NCBI GenBank assembly: GCA_003635255.1
Contig: PYJC01000060.1
Location: 1-59,580 of the forward strand
DNA length: 59,580 bases
Source of the DNA: Candidatus Poribacteria bacterium
Lineage (GTDB): Bacteria; Poribacteria; WGA-4E; WGA-3G
Direction: 5' to 3'
The position numbers were made by a program, and so were the translations under genes. The notes below the pieces were generated by a model. The model was not told the DNA's origin. It saw only the letters and a list, made by a program, of their open reading frames with translations, and searched no databases. Below, one piece after another: positions 27,406-36,489 of the stretch. Numbering within the stretch: the first letter of the stretch is position 1; each line of letters starts with the position of its first letter.

Positions 27406-28376
27406 CAGATTCTTTGGAGGTGGCGTTTATCCTCACACGTGAACAAGGCAGAGTCATTCGGGCGCGAACAGGGTTTTATGACGTTCAGCACGGCGAGATT
27501 ATTCTCAGATGTACACTCCGTGGCACCCTGAAACGGAGACACCGCTCCGAAACTGGACGCAGAATATATGCAGATCCGGTCGCTGTCGGCGACCAAGTTA
27601 TCTTCACGCAACTTGACGCTGAAGAGGGAGTGATAGAGGACATTCTGCCTCGCAAGACGAAATTCTCGCGGCAATACGCAGGAAAACAGGGCGACATCGA
27701 ACAGGTTATCGTCGCCAATGCAGATCAAATCGTAGCCGTCGCATCTACATTCATGCCACCCCTTAACTTTCGGACACTCGACAGATTCTTAATCTTGGCT
27801 GAGGCGGGGGACATGGACGCAGTGATATGTCTGAATAAGATGGACTTAGTGGACGCAACCCAATCCGAAGAACACACCGCGACTTTTACCAATTATGAGA
27901 AGTTAGGCTATCCAGTCCTCTATACCAGTATCTATACGCCTGAAAGCCTTGACGCATTTCGGGAGGCACTAAGGGATAAATTCAGTGTTATCATCGGTGC
28001 GTCTGGGGTAGGAAAATCCAGTCTGCTGAACGCGATCCAACCGAATTTAGGTTTGCGAACCGCTGAAGTCGGCATCAAGACCCAAAAGGGACGGCACACA
28101 ACGACACTCGTTGAGCTTTTTGCGCTGGATATCGGGGGCGAGGTCGCGGATACACCGGGTATCCGAGAAGTTGGATTGTGGGGGATTGATACGGAAAACC
28201 TTGAATACTATTTCCCAGAAATGGAACCTTACCTCGGCACTTGCAAATACAACGATTGTGCCCATGTCGCCGAACCCGATTGCGCTGTCCAAGATGCTGT
28301 TGAAACCGGTGAGATACATGCAGAACGCTATCGGAGTTATGTCGTGTTGCGAACAGAAGAAGCGACAGCACTTTGA
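27402..28376 (+). CDS. rsgA: Ribosome small-subunit-dependent GTPase A
   Basis: The 324-residue circularly permuted GTPase helps the late maturation of the 30S subunit. The motifs come in the permuted order: NKMD (G4) first, then GASGVGKSSLLNAI (G1), the TTT switch and DTPG (G3). An N-terminal OB-fold (about residues 10-85) and the zinc-binding C-terminus CKYNDCAHVAEPDC complete the family. The start is probably TTG 27402, overlapping the previous stop; a GTG at 27420 is possible. Confidence 0.93.
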   Translation: MTDSLEVAFILTREQGRVIRARTGFYDVQHGEIILRCTLRGTLKRRHRSETGRRIYADPVAVGDQVIFTQLDAEEGVIEDILPRKTKFSRQYAGKQGDIEQVIVANADQIVAVASTFMPPLNFRTLDRFLILAEAGDMDAVICLNKMDLVDATQSEEHTATFTNYEKLGYPVLYTSIYTPESLDAFREALRDKFSVIIGASGVGKSSLLNAIQPNLGLRTAEVGIKTQKGRHTTTLVELFALDIGGEVADTPGIREVGLWGIDTENLEYYFPEMEPYLGTCKYNDCAHVAEPDCAVQDAVETGEIHAERYRSYVVLRTEEATAL

Positions 28377-28378
28377 CT

Positions 28379-29068
28379 TCAAAGACGTGGGAAATGTTCA
28401 CGTGCGTATGCCAACCGCTCTGGCACTCCGATATCGATCCAACCGGCATCCGTTTGCAACGCATAAAGATTGGAAACGGACGGAAAAACGTCGCGTTCCA
28501 TAGAAAAGGTTTCTTGTCCATCCGGGAACGCATCAGCGATGCTTTGATCGAAAAGATACATCCCGCCGTTGACATATCCGGCACGGTGGATAGATTGTTT
28601 CTCACGAAACGCCTGAATCTTCCCATCACTATCTGATACAATTTCACCGTAAGGACGGATGTCTGGCACATGCACACTCAGTAGCATTCCCGCCATTCCT
28701 TGACGAAAGCGATCTAACATTTCCTGAAGCGAAAAATCCGCAAGCAGGATATCGCCGTTCATCACAAAAAAGGGGGACGTATCAATCTGCTGCATCGCGT
28801 TCAGAATCGCGCCGCCGGTGCCGAGTCGCTTCTCTTCTTTGGCATAACAGACATGCATCCCGGCGTAATTGTCACCCACCTGCTCATAAAGCACATCGTG
28901 AAGGTGTCCCGACGCGAGGATAACCCCAGTAACACCTGCATCCTTCAACAATTGGACCTGCCACGCCAGCACCGTTTTTCCAGCGATCTCCAGTAAGACT
29001 TTAGGAACTGTTTTCGCTGCCGCGCCGAGCCGAGTCGCAAGACCGCCACACAGAATAATCGCTTGCAT
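28379..29068 (-). CDS. Sugar-phosphate nucleotidyltransferase
   Basis: 229 residues with the NTP_transferase signature IILCGGLATRLG followed by VPKVLLEIAGK, and a metal-binding NGDILLADF. The length and lack of a C-terminal extension fit the small guanylyl/thymidylyltransferase group, including heptose-1-phosphate guanylyltransferase. It would make a nucleotide-activated sugar for surface polysaccharide. It converges with rsgA, with 2 bp between the two stop codons. The exact sugar is unknown. Confidence 0.85.
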   Translation of the reverse strand: MQAIILCGGLATRLGAAAKTVPKVLLEIAGKTVLAWQVQLLKDAGVTGVILASGHLHDVLYEQVGDNYAGMHVCYAKEEKRLGTGGAILNAMQQIDTSPFFVMNGDILLADFSLQEMLDRFRQGMAGMLLSVHVPDIRPYGEIVSDSDGKIQAFREKQSIHRAGYVNGGMYLFDQSIADAFPDGQETFSMERDVFPSVSNLYALQTDAGWIDIGVPERLAYAREHFPRL

Positions 29069-29135
29069 TTTTTTTCTACACGCCTTTCACCCCACTGGAG
29101 TTTGTGGCTTTAGTATCTGTTAACTGACAACTAAT

Positions 29136-30017
29136 TCATACCGACCTATGTCCTGCGAAGCCGCGCGGATTTTCAAAAGCATCGACCCATAAATCACACC
29201 ACGCTTGGTGTTCGGACAAGACAGTCTCAGGATTTTTGCGACTACGCACAATGAAATCGGGATGCGCTGTCCGTCCCGTATGGTGTCCCGTGGTCTGATA
29301 ACGCAAATCCAACGACCAACGACACCGGCCAGATGTATTCGGTTCCGAACGGTGCGGCGTGAATCGGCTCAATATGATGACATCGCCGCGATAACATTCC
29401 AGCATGAGCGGTTCGACCTCTGGCATTAACTCCGGTTTGATCATCGTGCCACCCTCTTTCTGATGGATCAGATAACCGTCTTCCTCGGTAACACCCGGCA
29501 ATGCCTGAAGGCATCCCATCTCTATCGTGCTATCGCCTAAAGGTAGCCAACATGTAATGATCTCGGAGCCTTCTGCCTCCGGCATCATGACACCAGCATC
29601 TTGATGCCACGGCACGCCACCTGCCCAACTTGCGTTTCCATCTATAACCGGCGGTTTCGCACGCAAATGCTGAATCGGGTTGCAAGTAATTTCCGGTCCA
29701 ACGATACCCTCAACAACATCCAAAAGGTTATCGTTCTTCAGGAATTCAAAGATGGCTTTACCGCGATAGTGCATAATATCCAATCCACCTGACATCTCAC
29801 CGGACTGTGCCAGCAATTTTCCAAATCGCTTATCGAAGGGTTCATCTTCATGCAGGTCTTCGATTTTACCTTCCTGTTTTAAAGCGAGGGCGCGCGCCGA
29901 AATCCAATCCGAAATCTCGTCAATTACGGGCTGTAGGTCTTCGTGGGTCAAGGCATCTTTAACGATCAACACGCCTTGTTTCCGAAAGGTTTCGCACTGT
30001 TCTTGCGTGAGTCTCAT
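29136..30017 (-). CDS. Phytanoyl-CoA dioxygenase (PhyH) family protein
   Basis: The 293-residue protein opens with MRLTQEQCETFRKQGVLIVKDAL. VPWHQDAGV supplies the HxD iron ligands, MGCLQALPG the family signature, and RFTPHRSEPNTSGRCRWSLDLRY the distal His and the 2-oxoglutarate Arg. A GGGAGG lies upstream of the ATG. It is transcribed away from the dehydrogenase gene and in line with the nucleotidyltransferase. Substrate unknown. Confidence 0.86.
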   Translation of the reverse strand: MRLTQEQCETFRKQGVLIVKDALTHEDLQPVIDEISDWISARALALKQEGKIEDLHEDEPFDKRFGKLLAQSGEMSGGLDIMHYRGKAIFEFLKNDNLLDVVEGIVGPEITCNPIQHLRAKPPVIDGNASWAGGVPWHQDAGVMMPEAEGSEIITCWLPLGDSTIEMGCLQALPGVTEEDGYLIHQKEGGTMIKPELMPEVEPLMLECYRGDVIILSRFTPHRSEPNTSGRCRWSLDLRYQTTGHHTGRTAHPDFIVRSRKNPETVLSEHQAWCDLWVDAFENPRGFAGHRSV

Positions 30018-30140
30018 AAGGAAATCCCTCCCTCTTAAGGGATGCGGTTCTGTATCCGAAAGTTATAAAGGAAACGTAAGCCCAAACAACGTGCCGGGCT
30101 GGCTCTACGCCGAGAAACGTCAAAGCATACAGCCCATTTT

Positions 30141-30167
30141 ACCGAACCGCAAGGAAAAATTAAAAAT
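30141..30167 (+). repeat. Dispersed repeat, core GAACCGCAAGGAA (copy 3)
   Basis: ACCGAACCGCAAGGAAA followed by an A/T spacer. Here the position 11 nt after AAGGA reads TAT, not ATG. The MDR gene starts 60 bp further on with its own AAGGAGC site. Confidence 0.65.
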
Positions 30168-30227
30168 ATAAAAAGTTGTGCATATATGATAGCATAAGAA
30201 GGAAAATCCAACAAGGAGCACGATAAA

Positions 30228-31232
30228 ATGAAAGGCAAACAGATTGTGATGCCAGCGAAGCGTTCAGCAACGCTGGAAGATTTTGAACTTGACGAGACAC
30301 TCACTCCAAACCAAATTTTGCTCAAAACGCACTACAGTTTGATTAGTCCGGGGACTGAAGGCGCGGGATATACTGGACTTGAAAGCGGTACGCGATTTCC
30401 GCACGGTTCTGGCTATACAGCCATCGGTGAGGTGCTCAAAGTCGGTGAGAACGTAACGAAATGTGCTGTCGGGGACCTCGCCTTCTGTTATAGTCCGCAC
30501 GCCTCCATCGCTAAGACGGAAGCAGTGCTTTTGGCGTTCAAAGCACCTGTAGATATAGACGAGAAGTTGGTGCCTTTTGTCCGAATGGCAACGGTCGCAA
30601 TGACATCTCTACGGGTATCGTCTGCTGAATTCGGTGATACCGTTGCTATTATCGGTTTAGGATTGGTCGGCAACTCCGCATCTCAACTTTTCAATCTGGC
30701 GGGTATGAAGGTCATCAGCATCGAGCGAGTGCCGCGCCGTATTGAAATCGCACGGCAGTGCGGTATCCAGCATCTGATTAATCCTGACGAAGAAGATGTG
30801 TTGGAACGCGTTATTGCATTAACAGACGGCGAGAAGGCGGCGGTCACCGTTGAAGCGATCGGAAATCCACGGCTCGTAGAGACTGCGTACCAATTGACCG
30901 GCAGAAAGGGTGAAGTTATCTTACTCGGTTCGCCGCGTGGCGAATATGTCACCAATGCAACGGAGATCCTGAACTATAGCCATAGCATCGGTTTGGGAGC
31001 AATTACGCTTAGAAGCGCGCACGAATGGGTCTATCCGACGATGCACTCCGGCGAATCGAAGCACTCGCTTGAACGCAACTCGCGTTTGGTGTATTCGCTT
31101 ATGTGTGAAGGTAAGTTCAAAGTAGAAGAATTACTGACGCACGTCATTGACCCAGAAGATGCCCAATCCGCCTACGACGGGCTGACAGATCGGAAAGATG
31201 AATACTTAGGTGTAATTATGGACTGGACGTAA
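30228..31232 (+). CDS. Medium-chain (zinc-type) dehydrogenase
   Basis: The 334-residue protein has the MDR fold: an N-terminal GroES-like part (LISPGTEGAGYTG, GYTAIGEVLKVGENVTKCAVGD) and a Rossmann domain with GLGLVGNSASQLFNLAGMKVI. The usual catalytic-zinc Cys/His residues and the four-Cys structural zinc loop are not evident, so it may be a zinc-independent member. AAGGAG lies 8 nt before the ATG. It diverges from the PhyH gene, and both may serve one catabolic route. Confidence 0.82.
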   Translation: MKGKQIVMPAKRSATLEDFELDETLTPNQILLKTHYSLISPGTEGAGYTGLESGTRFPHGSGYTAIGEVLKVGENVTKCAVGDLAFCYSPHASIAKTEAVLLAFKAPVDIDEKLVPFVRMATVAMTSLRVSSAEFGDTVAIIGLGLVGNSASQLFNLAGMKVISIERVPRRIEIARQCGIQHLINPDEEDVLERVIALTDGEKAAVTVEAIGNPRLVETAYQLTGRKGEVILLGSPRGEYVTNATEILNYSHSIGLGAITLRSAHEWVYPTMHSGESKHSLERNSRLVYSLMCEGKFKVEELLTHVIDPEDAQSAYDGLTDRKDEYLGVIMDWT

Positions 31233-31296
31233 TATATCAACAGAATTCCTCCAAGTTCTGTCAGTTTATAGTAGAGTCTATAATTAAGGATACAAG

Positions 31297-31317
31297 GGTG
31301 GGGTTGGACACCCCACC
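31297..31317. terminator. GC-rich hairpin between convergent genes
   Basis: GGTGGGGT-TGGAC-ACCCCACC forms a perfect 8-bp stem with a 5-nt loop between the MDR gene and the sulfatase-like gene, which face each other. There is no T run on either side, so it may be a REP-like repeat rather than an intrinsic terminator. Confidence 0.4.
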
Positions 31318-31380
31318 AGCGAAATCGGGACAGAAACTTATCTTGAAATGTTAATATATGTCAAATTTTATTATAAAAAA

Positions 31381-32739
31381 CTAAACCGGCCACCGATCTT
31401 GGAATTGATTGACCATGGCTTCAGGCGCACCGTGTTGTGCTAAGAATTCCAAAAACGCTTGGTAGAGTCGACGCGCCTCTGTCGTATCCGATTCAAATCG
31501 ATTGTTCAGCTGCTCTGGATCGGAGGGCAAGTGGAACAAAGACTTTGGAGCACCTCGGTTTTCTAACAAGAGGGACCAGGTGCCATCGGTGATATTTCCA
31601 TGCGGACTTCCACCGTCAGGACTCCAGCCACCGACCCACGCACCGTGCGTAACCGCATATTCACGTCCAGTGTCGGTGTCTCCCATGATAGCAGGGAGGA
31701 GACTGTTGCCCTCTACCTGTGCCCCGCGTTCTGCACCGAACACATCAATAACAGTGGGAGGGATATCGACGATGCTCGCAAGTGCGTCCGTATGGCGTGG
31801 TGTTGCATCCGGATGATAAACCAGCAACGGGATATGGATAATTTCCTCATACATGCTTAGGTTCTTGGCAAGCAGCCCGTGTTCACCCAATAGAAAGCCG
31901 TGATCCGCCATAAAAATCACCATCGTGTTTTCCATCAACCCCATATAGTCAATTTTCCGTAGCAGCTGCCCGATCCAATTGTCAACAAGCGACGCTTCCG
32001 CACGGTAGAGCGCGTTGAGCCGTTCCGTCTCACGTTCATTCATCGGATTCGGACCGTAAGGCGGATAAATCGGTTCAGGTCCGTCGTAATCGCTCGCATC
32101 GAAACGTTTCAGGTACCACTCAGGGGCATCCCACGGTTCGTGGGGATCGAAGGTATCCACCATCAGGTAGAAGTTTTCGTGCTGGTAGTTCCGCTCCAAC
32201 CAATCGCAAGCCGTTTGTACAGTCTGTGCGACGAAAGTATCTTCTTCGGTCTGCCGAAAATCCGTATTTCTAATATGGTTCCCGAGACCGGCAGGTAATT
32301 TATTGGGATGTGTCCGTGTATATTCGCGATAGCGTAATGCGTCTCGTGATTCATAATCGTACGGATGCGTCTCTAAGCAGTCGCCCTCCTGCCCGCGAAT
32401 CCACTTCCATCCGGTGAAACCACGATTGTAAAAAAAGCCGTTGTTGATATGGTGCGGTGTATCCGCGATCATCATGCTGACGACACCAGCCTCTGTTAAA
32501 TCCGTCGCGATGACGGGTACATCTCGTTTGAGGGGTTCCCATCCGCGTCGGCAGATACCGACTTGCCCTGTCACCAAATCCCCTCGGATCGGTACAGTCG
32601 GATAACTACAGACGTAGGCTTTGTCAAAAACAACACATTTCTCCGCAAAGGCGTTTAGGGACGGTGTGTATCCCTTTCCACCATAAATCGCGAGGTTATC
32701 GCGTCGAAATGTATCTGAAATAATGTGGATAATGTTCAT
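31381..32739 (-). CDS. Sulfatase-superfamily protein with Thr at the nucleophile position
   Basis: This 452-residue protein has the alkaline phosphatase/sulfatase fold: HIISDTFRRDNLAIYG at the N-terminus, VDTFDPHEPWDAPEWY, and MADHGFLLGEHG with metal-binding Asp and His. The sulfatase signature CxPxR, whose Cys or Ser becomes formylglycine, reads T48-V-P-I-R52. Thr cannot be converted to formylglycine, but Thr nucleophiles are known in phosphodiesterases and phosphopentomutases of the superfamily. There is no signal peptide, so it is probably cytoplasmic. Activity may be phosphoesterase-like or lost. Confidence 0.8.
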   Translation of the reverse strand: MNIIHIISDTFRRDNLAIYGGKGYTPSLNAFAEKCVVFDKAYVCSYPTVPIRGDLVTGQVGICRRGWEPLKRDVPVIATDLTEAGVVSMMIADTPHHINNGFFYNRGFTGWKWIRGQEGDCLETHPYDYESRDALRYREYTRTHPNKLPAGLGNHIRNTDFRQTEEDTFVAQTVQTACDWLERNYQHENFYLMVDTFDPHEPWDAPEWYLKRFDASDYDGPEPIYPPYGPNPMNERETERLNALYRAEASLVDNWIGQLLRKIDYMGLMENTMVIFMADHGFLLGEHGLLAKNLSMYEEIIHIPLLVYHPDATPRHTDALASIVDIPPTVIDVFGAERGAQVEGNSLLPAIMGDTDTGREYAVTHGAWVGGWSPDGGSPHGNITDGTWSLLLENRGAPKSLFHLPSDPEQLNNRFESDTTEARRLYQAFLEFLAQHGAPEAMVNQFQDRWPV

Positions 32740-32863
32740 ATTGATGTCTCCATATTGTTTTCAAATCTAAGAAGAAAATGGCTGTCGGCTATCGGGTTTC
32801 AGCCAAGAGGTTTTCTTGCTGATTGCTGATGGCTATTTCGCTGACTGCTGATGACTAATCCTA

Positions 32864-34252
32864 TTATACACCCTCTTCGGTTTCTGATGAAGTTTTTTCA
32901 CGGGCAGCCATCTGCACCACAGCCGGTAGCAATCCGTAAATGCCCCAGAAAGGCACGCCAACGGCATCGCCGTTCAAGAGGTTGTTCACCGTGAAGTGCA
33001 CCATCAATGAAATCTCTGCTGCCATCAATCCGATGACGATAGCACGGTAAAAGCCGTCGTCTATCGTTTTGAGTGCCCGAAAGCCGTAACGTAAGAATGC
33101 GAGATTCAGCCATACCCATACGCCTAATCCAACGATCCCCAATTCCGCCATCACTTGAAGATATTCGCTGTGTGCACCGAGTTGATACTGTGCCGTGTAA
33201 CTCCCAACGAGTGCGACATCTTCCTCATAAAGCATCGCGAACGCACCATAACCTTTCCCCAAAATCGGACTTTCAAGGAACATCACAAACGCTTGTCCCC
33301 ACCGTAGGAGGCGCGCCCGGTTTGAAGCATAACCCAAATCCACTGTAGACGCAATCCGTTCAATAAATATGTTATAGATACTCGGTAGACTCAAACACGC
33401 CAACAAGATGAGGCACGCGGCACCGATAAACAGGATTTTTTTCTGCGTAACGCCTCTTCCAAGTTGCAGTAGCATAAAGCCGACTGCAACAATTACGGAG
33501 AGCCAGACCCCACGTGAAAAGCACATCAGAAGCCCCACACTGAAACAGATGAACCATGCCGCCCATAACACACGATCGTACCGACCGTTATCAAACAGCA
33601 GACGACTCAGACAAACCAGAAAGAAGATAGCAGTGAAGGCACCGTAAACGGAGTAATTCGTAAACGGGGCACTCCGATAAGCACTCGTCCACTGCCAAGC
33701 GTCAATATGGTAAATCAGGACAATAATCGTCCAGATAACAGCAACAACGGCGGAAGGATAGATGGTGATAAACAACCGCTTCAGAGCAGTTCTATTTTGG
33801 ATAACGGCATGCACGATTACGCTAAACAGCATGTATACTGTCGCACGAAACGCGCCTTTGAGTGTCCCCAAAAGATCGGGGGTATTGATTGCTGAAAGGA
33901 AAGTGATGAGAATATAGAAGCAGAGCGGGGCGAAGAAAGGGAAAGTATCTTCTGGCTTCTCTTTTTGGAGCACGCGATCAACTATTTTTTGCACGCAGTA
34001 AACCGCGACAAGCATGCCTAATAGCGGTTCTGTGGGTGTCTGAATTTCAAAACGACCGGGGAGGATATAACGGAATGAAAATGGCAGGGCAATTAATAGC
34101 AGGTAAACGGCAAGTTCCATGCCGAGGAAGACAAAAGCACCGGTTACAACCAGTAGACTGAAGAGTGGAAACGGCGTATCTGAGTAACCGCCGATAACAC
34201 CACCGACCACAAGACAGATGAAAAAGGGGAGGATTCGCTTACCAAATTTCAA
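32864..34252 (-). CDS. O-antigen ligase-like (Wzy_C) membrane protein
   Basis: 462 residues with about eleven membrane segments. SRGVWLSVIVAV and the periplasmic loop with GKGYGAFAMLYEEDVALVG and GAHSEYLQVMAELG are the landmarks of the O-antigen ligase/polymerase family. Such proteins join polyprenyl-linked glycan chains to lipid A or other acceptors, or polymerise them. It lies upstream of the sulfatase-like gene on the same strand, separated by 124 bp of repeat-like sequence. Ligase versus polymerase cannot be decided. Confidence 0.83.
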   Translation of the reverse strand: MKFGKRILPFFICLVVGGVIGGYSDTPFPLFSLLVVTGAFVFLGMELAVYLLLIALPFSFRYILPGRFEIQTPTEPLLGMLVAVYCVQKIVDRVLQKEKPEDTFPFFAPLCFYILITFLSAINTPDLLGTLKGAFRATVYMLFSVIVHAVIQNRTALKRLFITIYPSAVVAVIWTIIVLIYHIDAWQWTSAYRSAPFTNYSVYGAFTAIFFLVCLSRLLFDNGRYDRVLWAAWFICFSVGLLMCFSRGVWLSVIVAVGFMLLQLGRGVTQKKILFIGAACLILLACLSLPSIYNIFIERIASTVDLGYASNRARLLRWGQAFVMFLESPILGKGYGAFAMLYEEDVALVGSYTAQYQLGAHSEYLQVMAELGIVGLGVWVWLNLAFLRYGFRALKTIDDGFYRAIVIGLMAAEISLMVHFTVNNLLNGDAVGVPFWGIYGLLPAVVQMAAREKTSSETEEGV

Positions 34253-34342
34253 ATTTCAGTGGTTTAAGAACTTACCAAGTTTCCGAGACTAAAACCTCGC
34301 CTTTCGCAGCAGTGGCTATCATACATCTCAGAAACCCCTTTA

Positions 34343-34359
34343 ACTGATAACCGATAACT
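34343..34359. repeat. Short dispersed repeat (AACTGATAACCGATAAC)
   Basis: Exact reverse complement of 19346-19362, followed by a related GAAAACTGGAAAC. It sits between the outer-membrane protein gene and the O-antigen ligase gene. Confidence 0.55.
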
Positions 34360-34371
34360 GAAAACTGGAAA

Positions 34372-35058
34372 CTAAAATCGCATTTTGACACCGAGTCCGA
34401 TTGCCGTGCCATCTAAAATCAGATTAAGCGGTATCGTGCCTGTTGTCTCCACTGTTTTGAGTATCCGCTTCAACTCAAGATTGAGTGCGAGGTTATGTTC
34501 CCACTGAATCAGTTCTGTACCGATGAGGACATATCCGGTTGGCCCCGACGAACTGTCGTCGAAACTGATACCTTGCTGTTCGATCAGATCCACCGCGCTG
34601 CCGCTAAAATCTGTTCCCAAAAAACCGATACCACCCCCCAAATAGATCGGGAGAAATTCGGACAGCAGAACCGGTCGGTAGATCAGCTGATACGAAATCG
34701 GAATAAGTGTAGCAGAGAGGTTCGCCGAGGTAGGTGGTGGAATATCAAGTTCCATCTGCCAATAGCCGATCTCAAAACGTGAATCCAACTCCGGTGTATG
34801 TTCAAATACAGCCGCAAACGTAGGTAACAGCGCACTCGGAACACGCGATACACCGACGCTCTGGAGAATATCAGTCAAGTCGCCTAATTCGGGTTTGTAT
34901 GAAAACAAGGAGAGTTGAAGCGAGGGAAAGCGAAAATGTTCTTTCAAAAAATCTCGGACAGGTGACGGTCGCAAGGGTGGGGTCTCAACAGCCTCCGCTA
35001 CTGTTAGACAAGGAATCAGGAGCAGAAGAGACATGAAAGATGCAAAAATAAGGCGCAT
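34372..35058 (-). CDS. Exported, probably outer-membrane, protein of unknown function
   Basis: About 228 residues. A signal peptide (MRLIFASFMSLLLLIPCLTVAEA) is followed by alternating beta-like segments such as FPSLQLSLFSYKPELGDL and LSEFLPIYLGGGIGF, and a terminal GLGVKMRF ending in Phe, as in small outer-membrane barrels. AAGGA lies 8 nt before the ATG at 35058; an upstream in-frame start would add a basic, poorly matching extension. I do not recognise the family. Confidence 0.6.
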   Translation of the reverse strand: MRLIFASFMSLLLLIPCLTVAEAVETPPLRPSPVRDFLKEHFRFPSLQLSLFSYKPELGDLTDILQSVGVSRVPSALLPTFAAVFEHTPELDSRFEIGYWQMELDIPPPTSANLSATLIPISYQLIYRPVLLSEFLPIYLGGGIGFLGTDFSGSAVDLIEQQGISFDDSSSGPTGYVLIGTELIQWEHNLALNLELKRILKTVETTGTIPLNLILDGTAIGLGVKMRF

Positions 35059-35108
35059 AGAGCGGGTCCTTATCCGACGGGTGCTTAAGAGTGTCATGGA
35101 ACAACGGT

Positions 35109-35129
35109 GGGCGGGCAAGGGACCCGCCC
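35109..35129. terminator. GC-rich hairpin after the OmpA lipoprotein gene
   Basis: GGGCGGG pairs with CCCGCCC around a 7-nt loop, 22 bp after the stop of the minus-strand OmpA gene. No T run follows. Similar G/C palindromes recur between genes in this window, so this may be a repeat family with terminator side effects. Confidence 0.4.
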
Positions 35130-35150
35130 CGACGTTGGAATACAGTGAGG

Positions 35151-36023
35151 CTACATCATTGCGCCTGCGGGGAGCAGAATGACTTCAACCCTGCGATTCA
35201 TAGTTCTGCCTGCGGCAGTGTTTTGCGGGGCGATAGGTTTGGTGTGTGCCACGCCAACTGCTTCTATTCTGGCTGCATCAATCCCTTTGGATTTCAAGTA
35301 TTTTGCTGCCGAGTTGGCGCGTGCTTGTGAGAGGTCCCAGTTGCTTCTATAACTTCCGCGGAGTACGGGGGTACCGTCAGCATGCCCAACAATCCTGATG
35401 TTTGCGTCCGATGCCATGAGTTTATCGACAGCACCGTCAAGCATCTCTTTCGCTTTGCTGGAGAGACCGGTCTGTCCGCTGCCGAAGTTAACAGTAGCCA
35501 CGAGTGTCGGCTTTGCGGAAGCCTTCATATCCACCATGGCGACCTGGTCCTTCAAAGCCATAATATCAGACTGAATCTGTTTTATCGCTGCATCGTTAGT
35601 TTTACCGGCTGCGCCTACAGCATCAATCTGTTTTTGCAAGCTGGCATCTCCGCTTTTCGCAGCGTCCATCGCCTCTTTGCCTTGCATGTCAATAGCCTTC
35701 GTTAGATCGGCACGGAGTTGTGCGTCTCCTTCTTTGGCTTTTTGCTCTGCAGCAGTGATCGAGTCAGCATCACCTTGCTGGGATGCGGCAATTGCTTCAT
35801 CCTTCGCTTTGGAGATTGCTTCTGCCGTATCTTTGCTATTCTGATCGACTTTGCCCTCTAACATCGTGATCTTGTTTGACATGTCAGAGTTGGTCTGCTC
35901 CATTTGCGAGACGTGTTCATTCTTCCACATTTCAAACTCTTCCTGGTTCAACTTGCCGCAGCTACTAACAACAAGCGCGACTCCGAGAAGAGCGATAATT
36001 GTGAAAGCGGTTCTACTTAGCAT
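35151..36023 (-). CDS. OmpA-family lipoprotein with coiled-coil middle region
   Basis: The 290-residue protein starts with a lipoprotein signal (LLGVALVVSSC; Cys22 acylated). Residues 25-165 are Ala-, Lys- and Glu-rich and predicted helical or coiled-coil, like Lpp- or Pal-type stalks. The C-terminal 120 residues are an OmpA domain: TVNFGSGQTGLSSKAKEML, IRIVGHADGTP, LSQARANSAAKYL and NRRVEVIL, which binds peptidoglycan. It probably tethers the outer membrane to the wall. AGGAGG lies 5 nt before the ATG. A good promoter lies about 270 bp upstream, so the mRNA leader is long. Confidence 0.88.
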   Translation of the reverse strand: MLSRTAFTIIALLGVALVVSSCGKLNQEEFEMWKNEHVSQMEQTNSDMSNKITMLEGKVDQNSKDTAEAISKAKDEAIAASQQGDADSITAAEQKAKEGDAQLRADLTKAIDMQGKEAMDAAKSGDASLQKQIDAVGAAGKTNDAAIKQIQSDIMALKDQVAMVDMKASAKPTLVATVNFGSGQTGLSSKAKEMLDGAVDKLMASDANIRIVGHADGTPVLRGSYRSNWDLSQARANSAAKYLKSKGIDAARIEAVGVAHTKPIAPQNTAAGRTMNRRVEVILLPAGAMM

Positions 36024-36289
36024 GGATTCCTCCTAATTCTTTACGACAATTTAGGGCGTCGCTTGCGAACCGGTGTTAAAGCGTCGGTTTTCAAGTTACG
36101 CGAAAAAAATTAATAGATTCTATTTTCCTTGGAATTCTTCTCAAATCCCGTTTTGAACGTATGGATGCAAACGGAATAATTACCTGCTTGCGTGCAGACA
36201 ACAGTTTTCAATGCCCGAAACTGCATCGCGAACTTGCAAAATACCAGAAACCTGCAAGTAATTTATTCTCACAGGTACTTTTACTATGA

Positions 36290-36319
36290 ATTATATCACT
36301 TTTCTCCCAAAAAAGTCAA
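36290..36319 (-). promoter_or_regulatory. Promoter TTGACT-N18-TATAAT (minus strand)
   Basis: Read on the minus strand, the -35 is at 36314-36319 and a consensus -10 at 36290-36295. It would drive the OmpA lipoprotein gene with a leader of about 260 nt. Confidence 0.6.
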
Positions 36320-36369
36320 AAGTTTTTTTCAGGTTTGTTAGAATGTGAGGTTCAAACTTTAAAATACCC

Positions 36370-36398
36370 TTGATTTTTGATGCGAAATAAGGTAAAAT
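36370..36398 (+). promoter_or_regulatory. Promoter TTGATT-N17-TAAAAT
   Basis: The -35 at 36370-36375 and -10 at 36393-36398 lie 92 bp before the M48 protease start. Confidence 0.5.
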
Positions 36399-36489
36399 TC
36401 AGTATCTACTTCTCTCAAAAACCGACGATAGTCAGCGTACTTTGTAGCGCGTTAAAACCGCTTATTACAGATCAGGAACTACGAACAGC

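Larger units (their letters stand above)
36024..36489. other. Long divergent intergenic region with two promoters
   Basis: 466 bp with no visible gene. It holds the minus-strand promoter of the OmpA lipoprotein, its leader of about 260 nt, and the plus-strand promoter of the M48 protease gene. No known riboswitch is recognised in the leader. Confidence 0.6.

Noticed and set aside
30018..30227. tRNA gene in the gap before the MDR gene
   Set aside because: A GC-rich stretch is present, but no cloverleaf, anticodon arm or T-loop consensus could be built.
31297..31317. Confident intrinsic terminator
   Set aside because: Strong stem but no following T run on either strand; kept only as a low-confidence hairpin.
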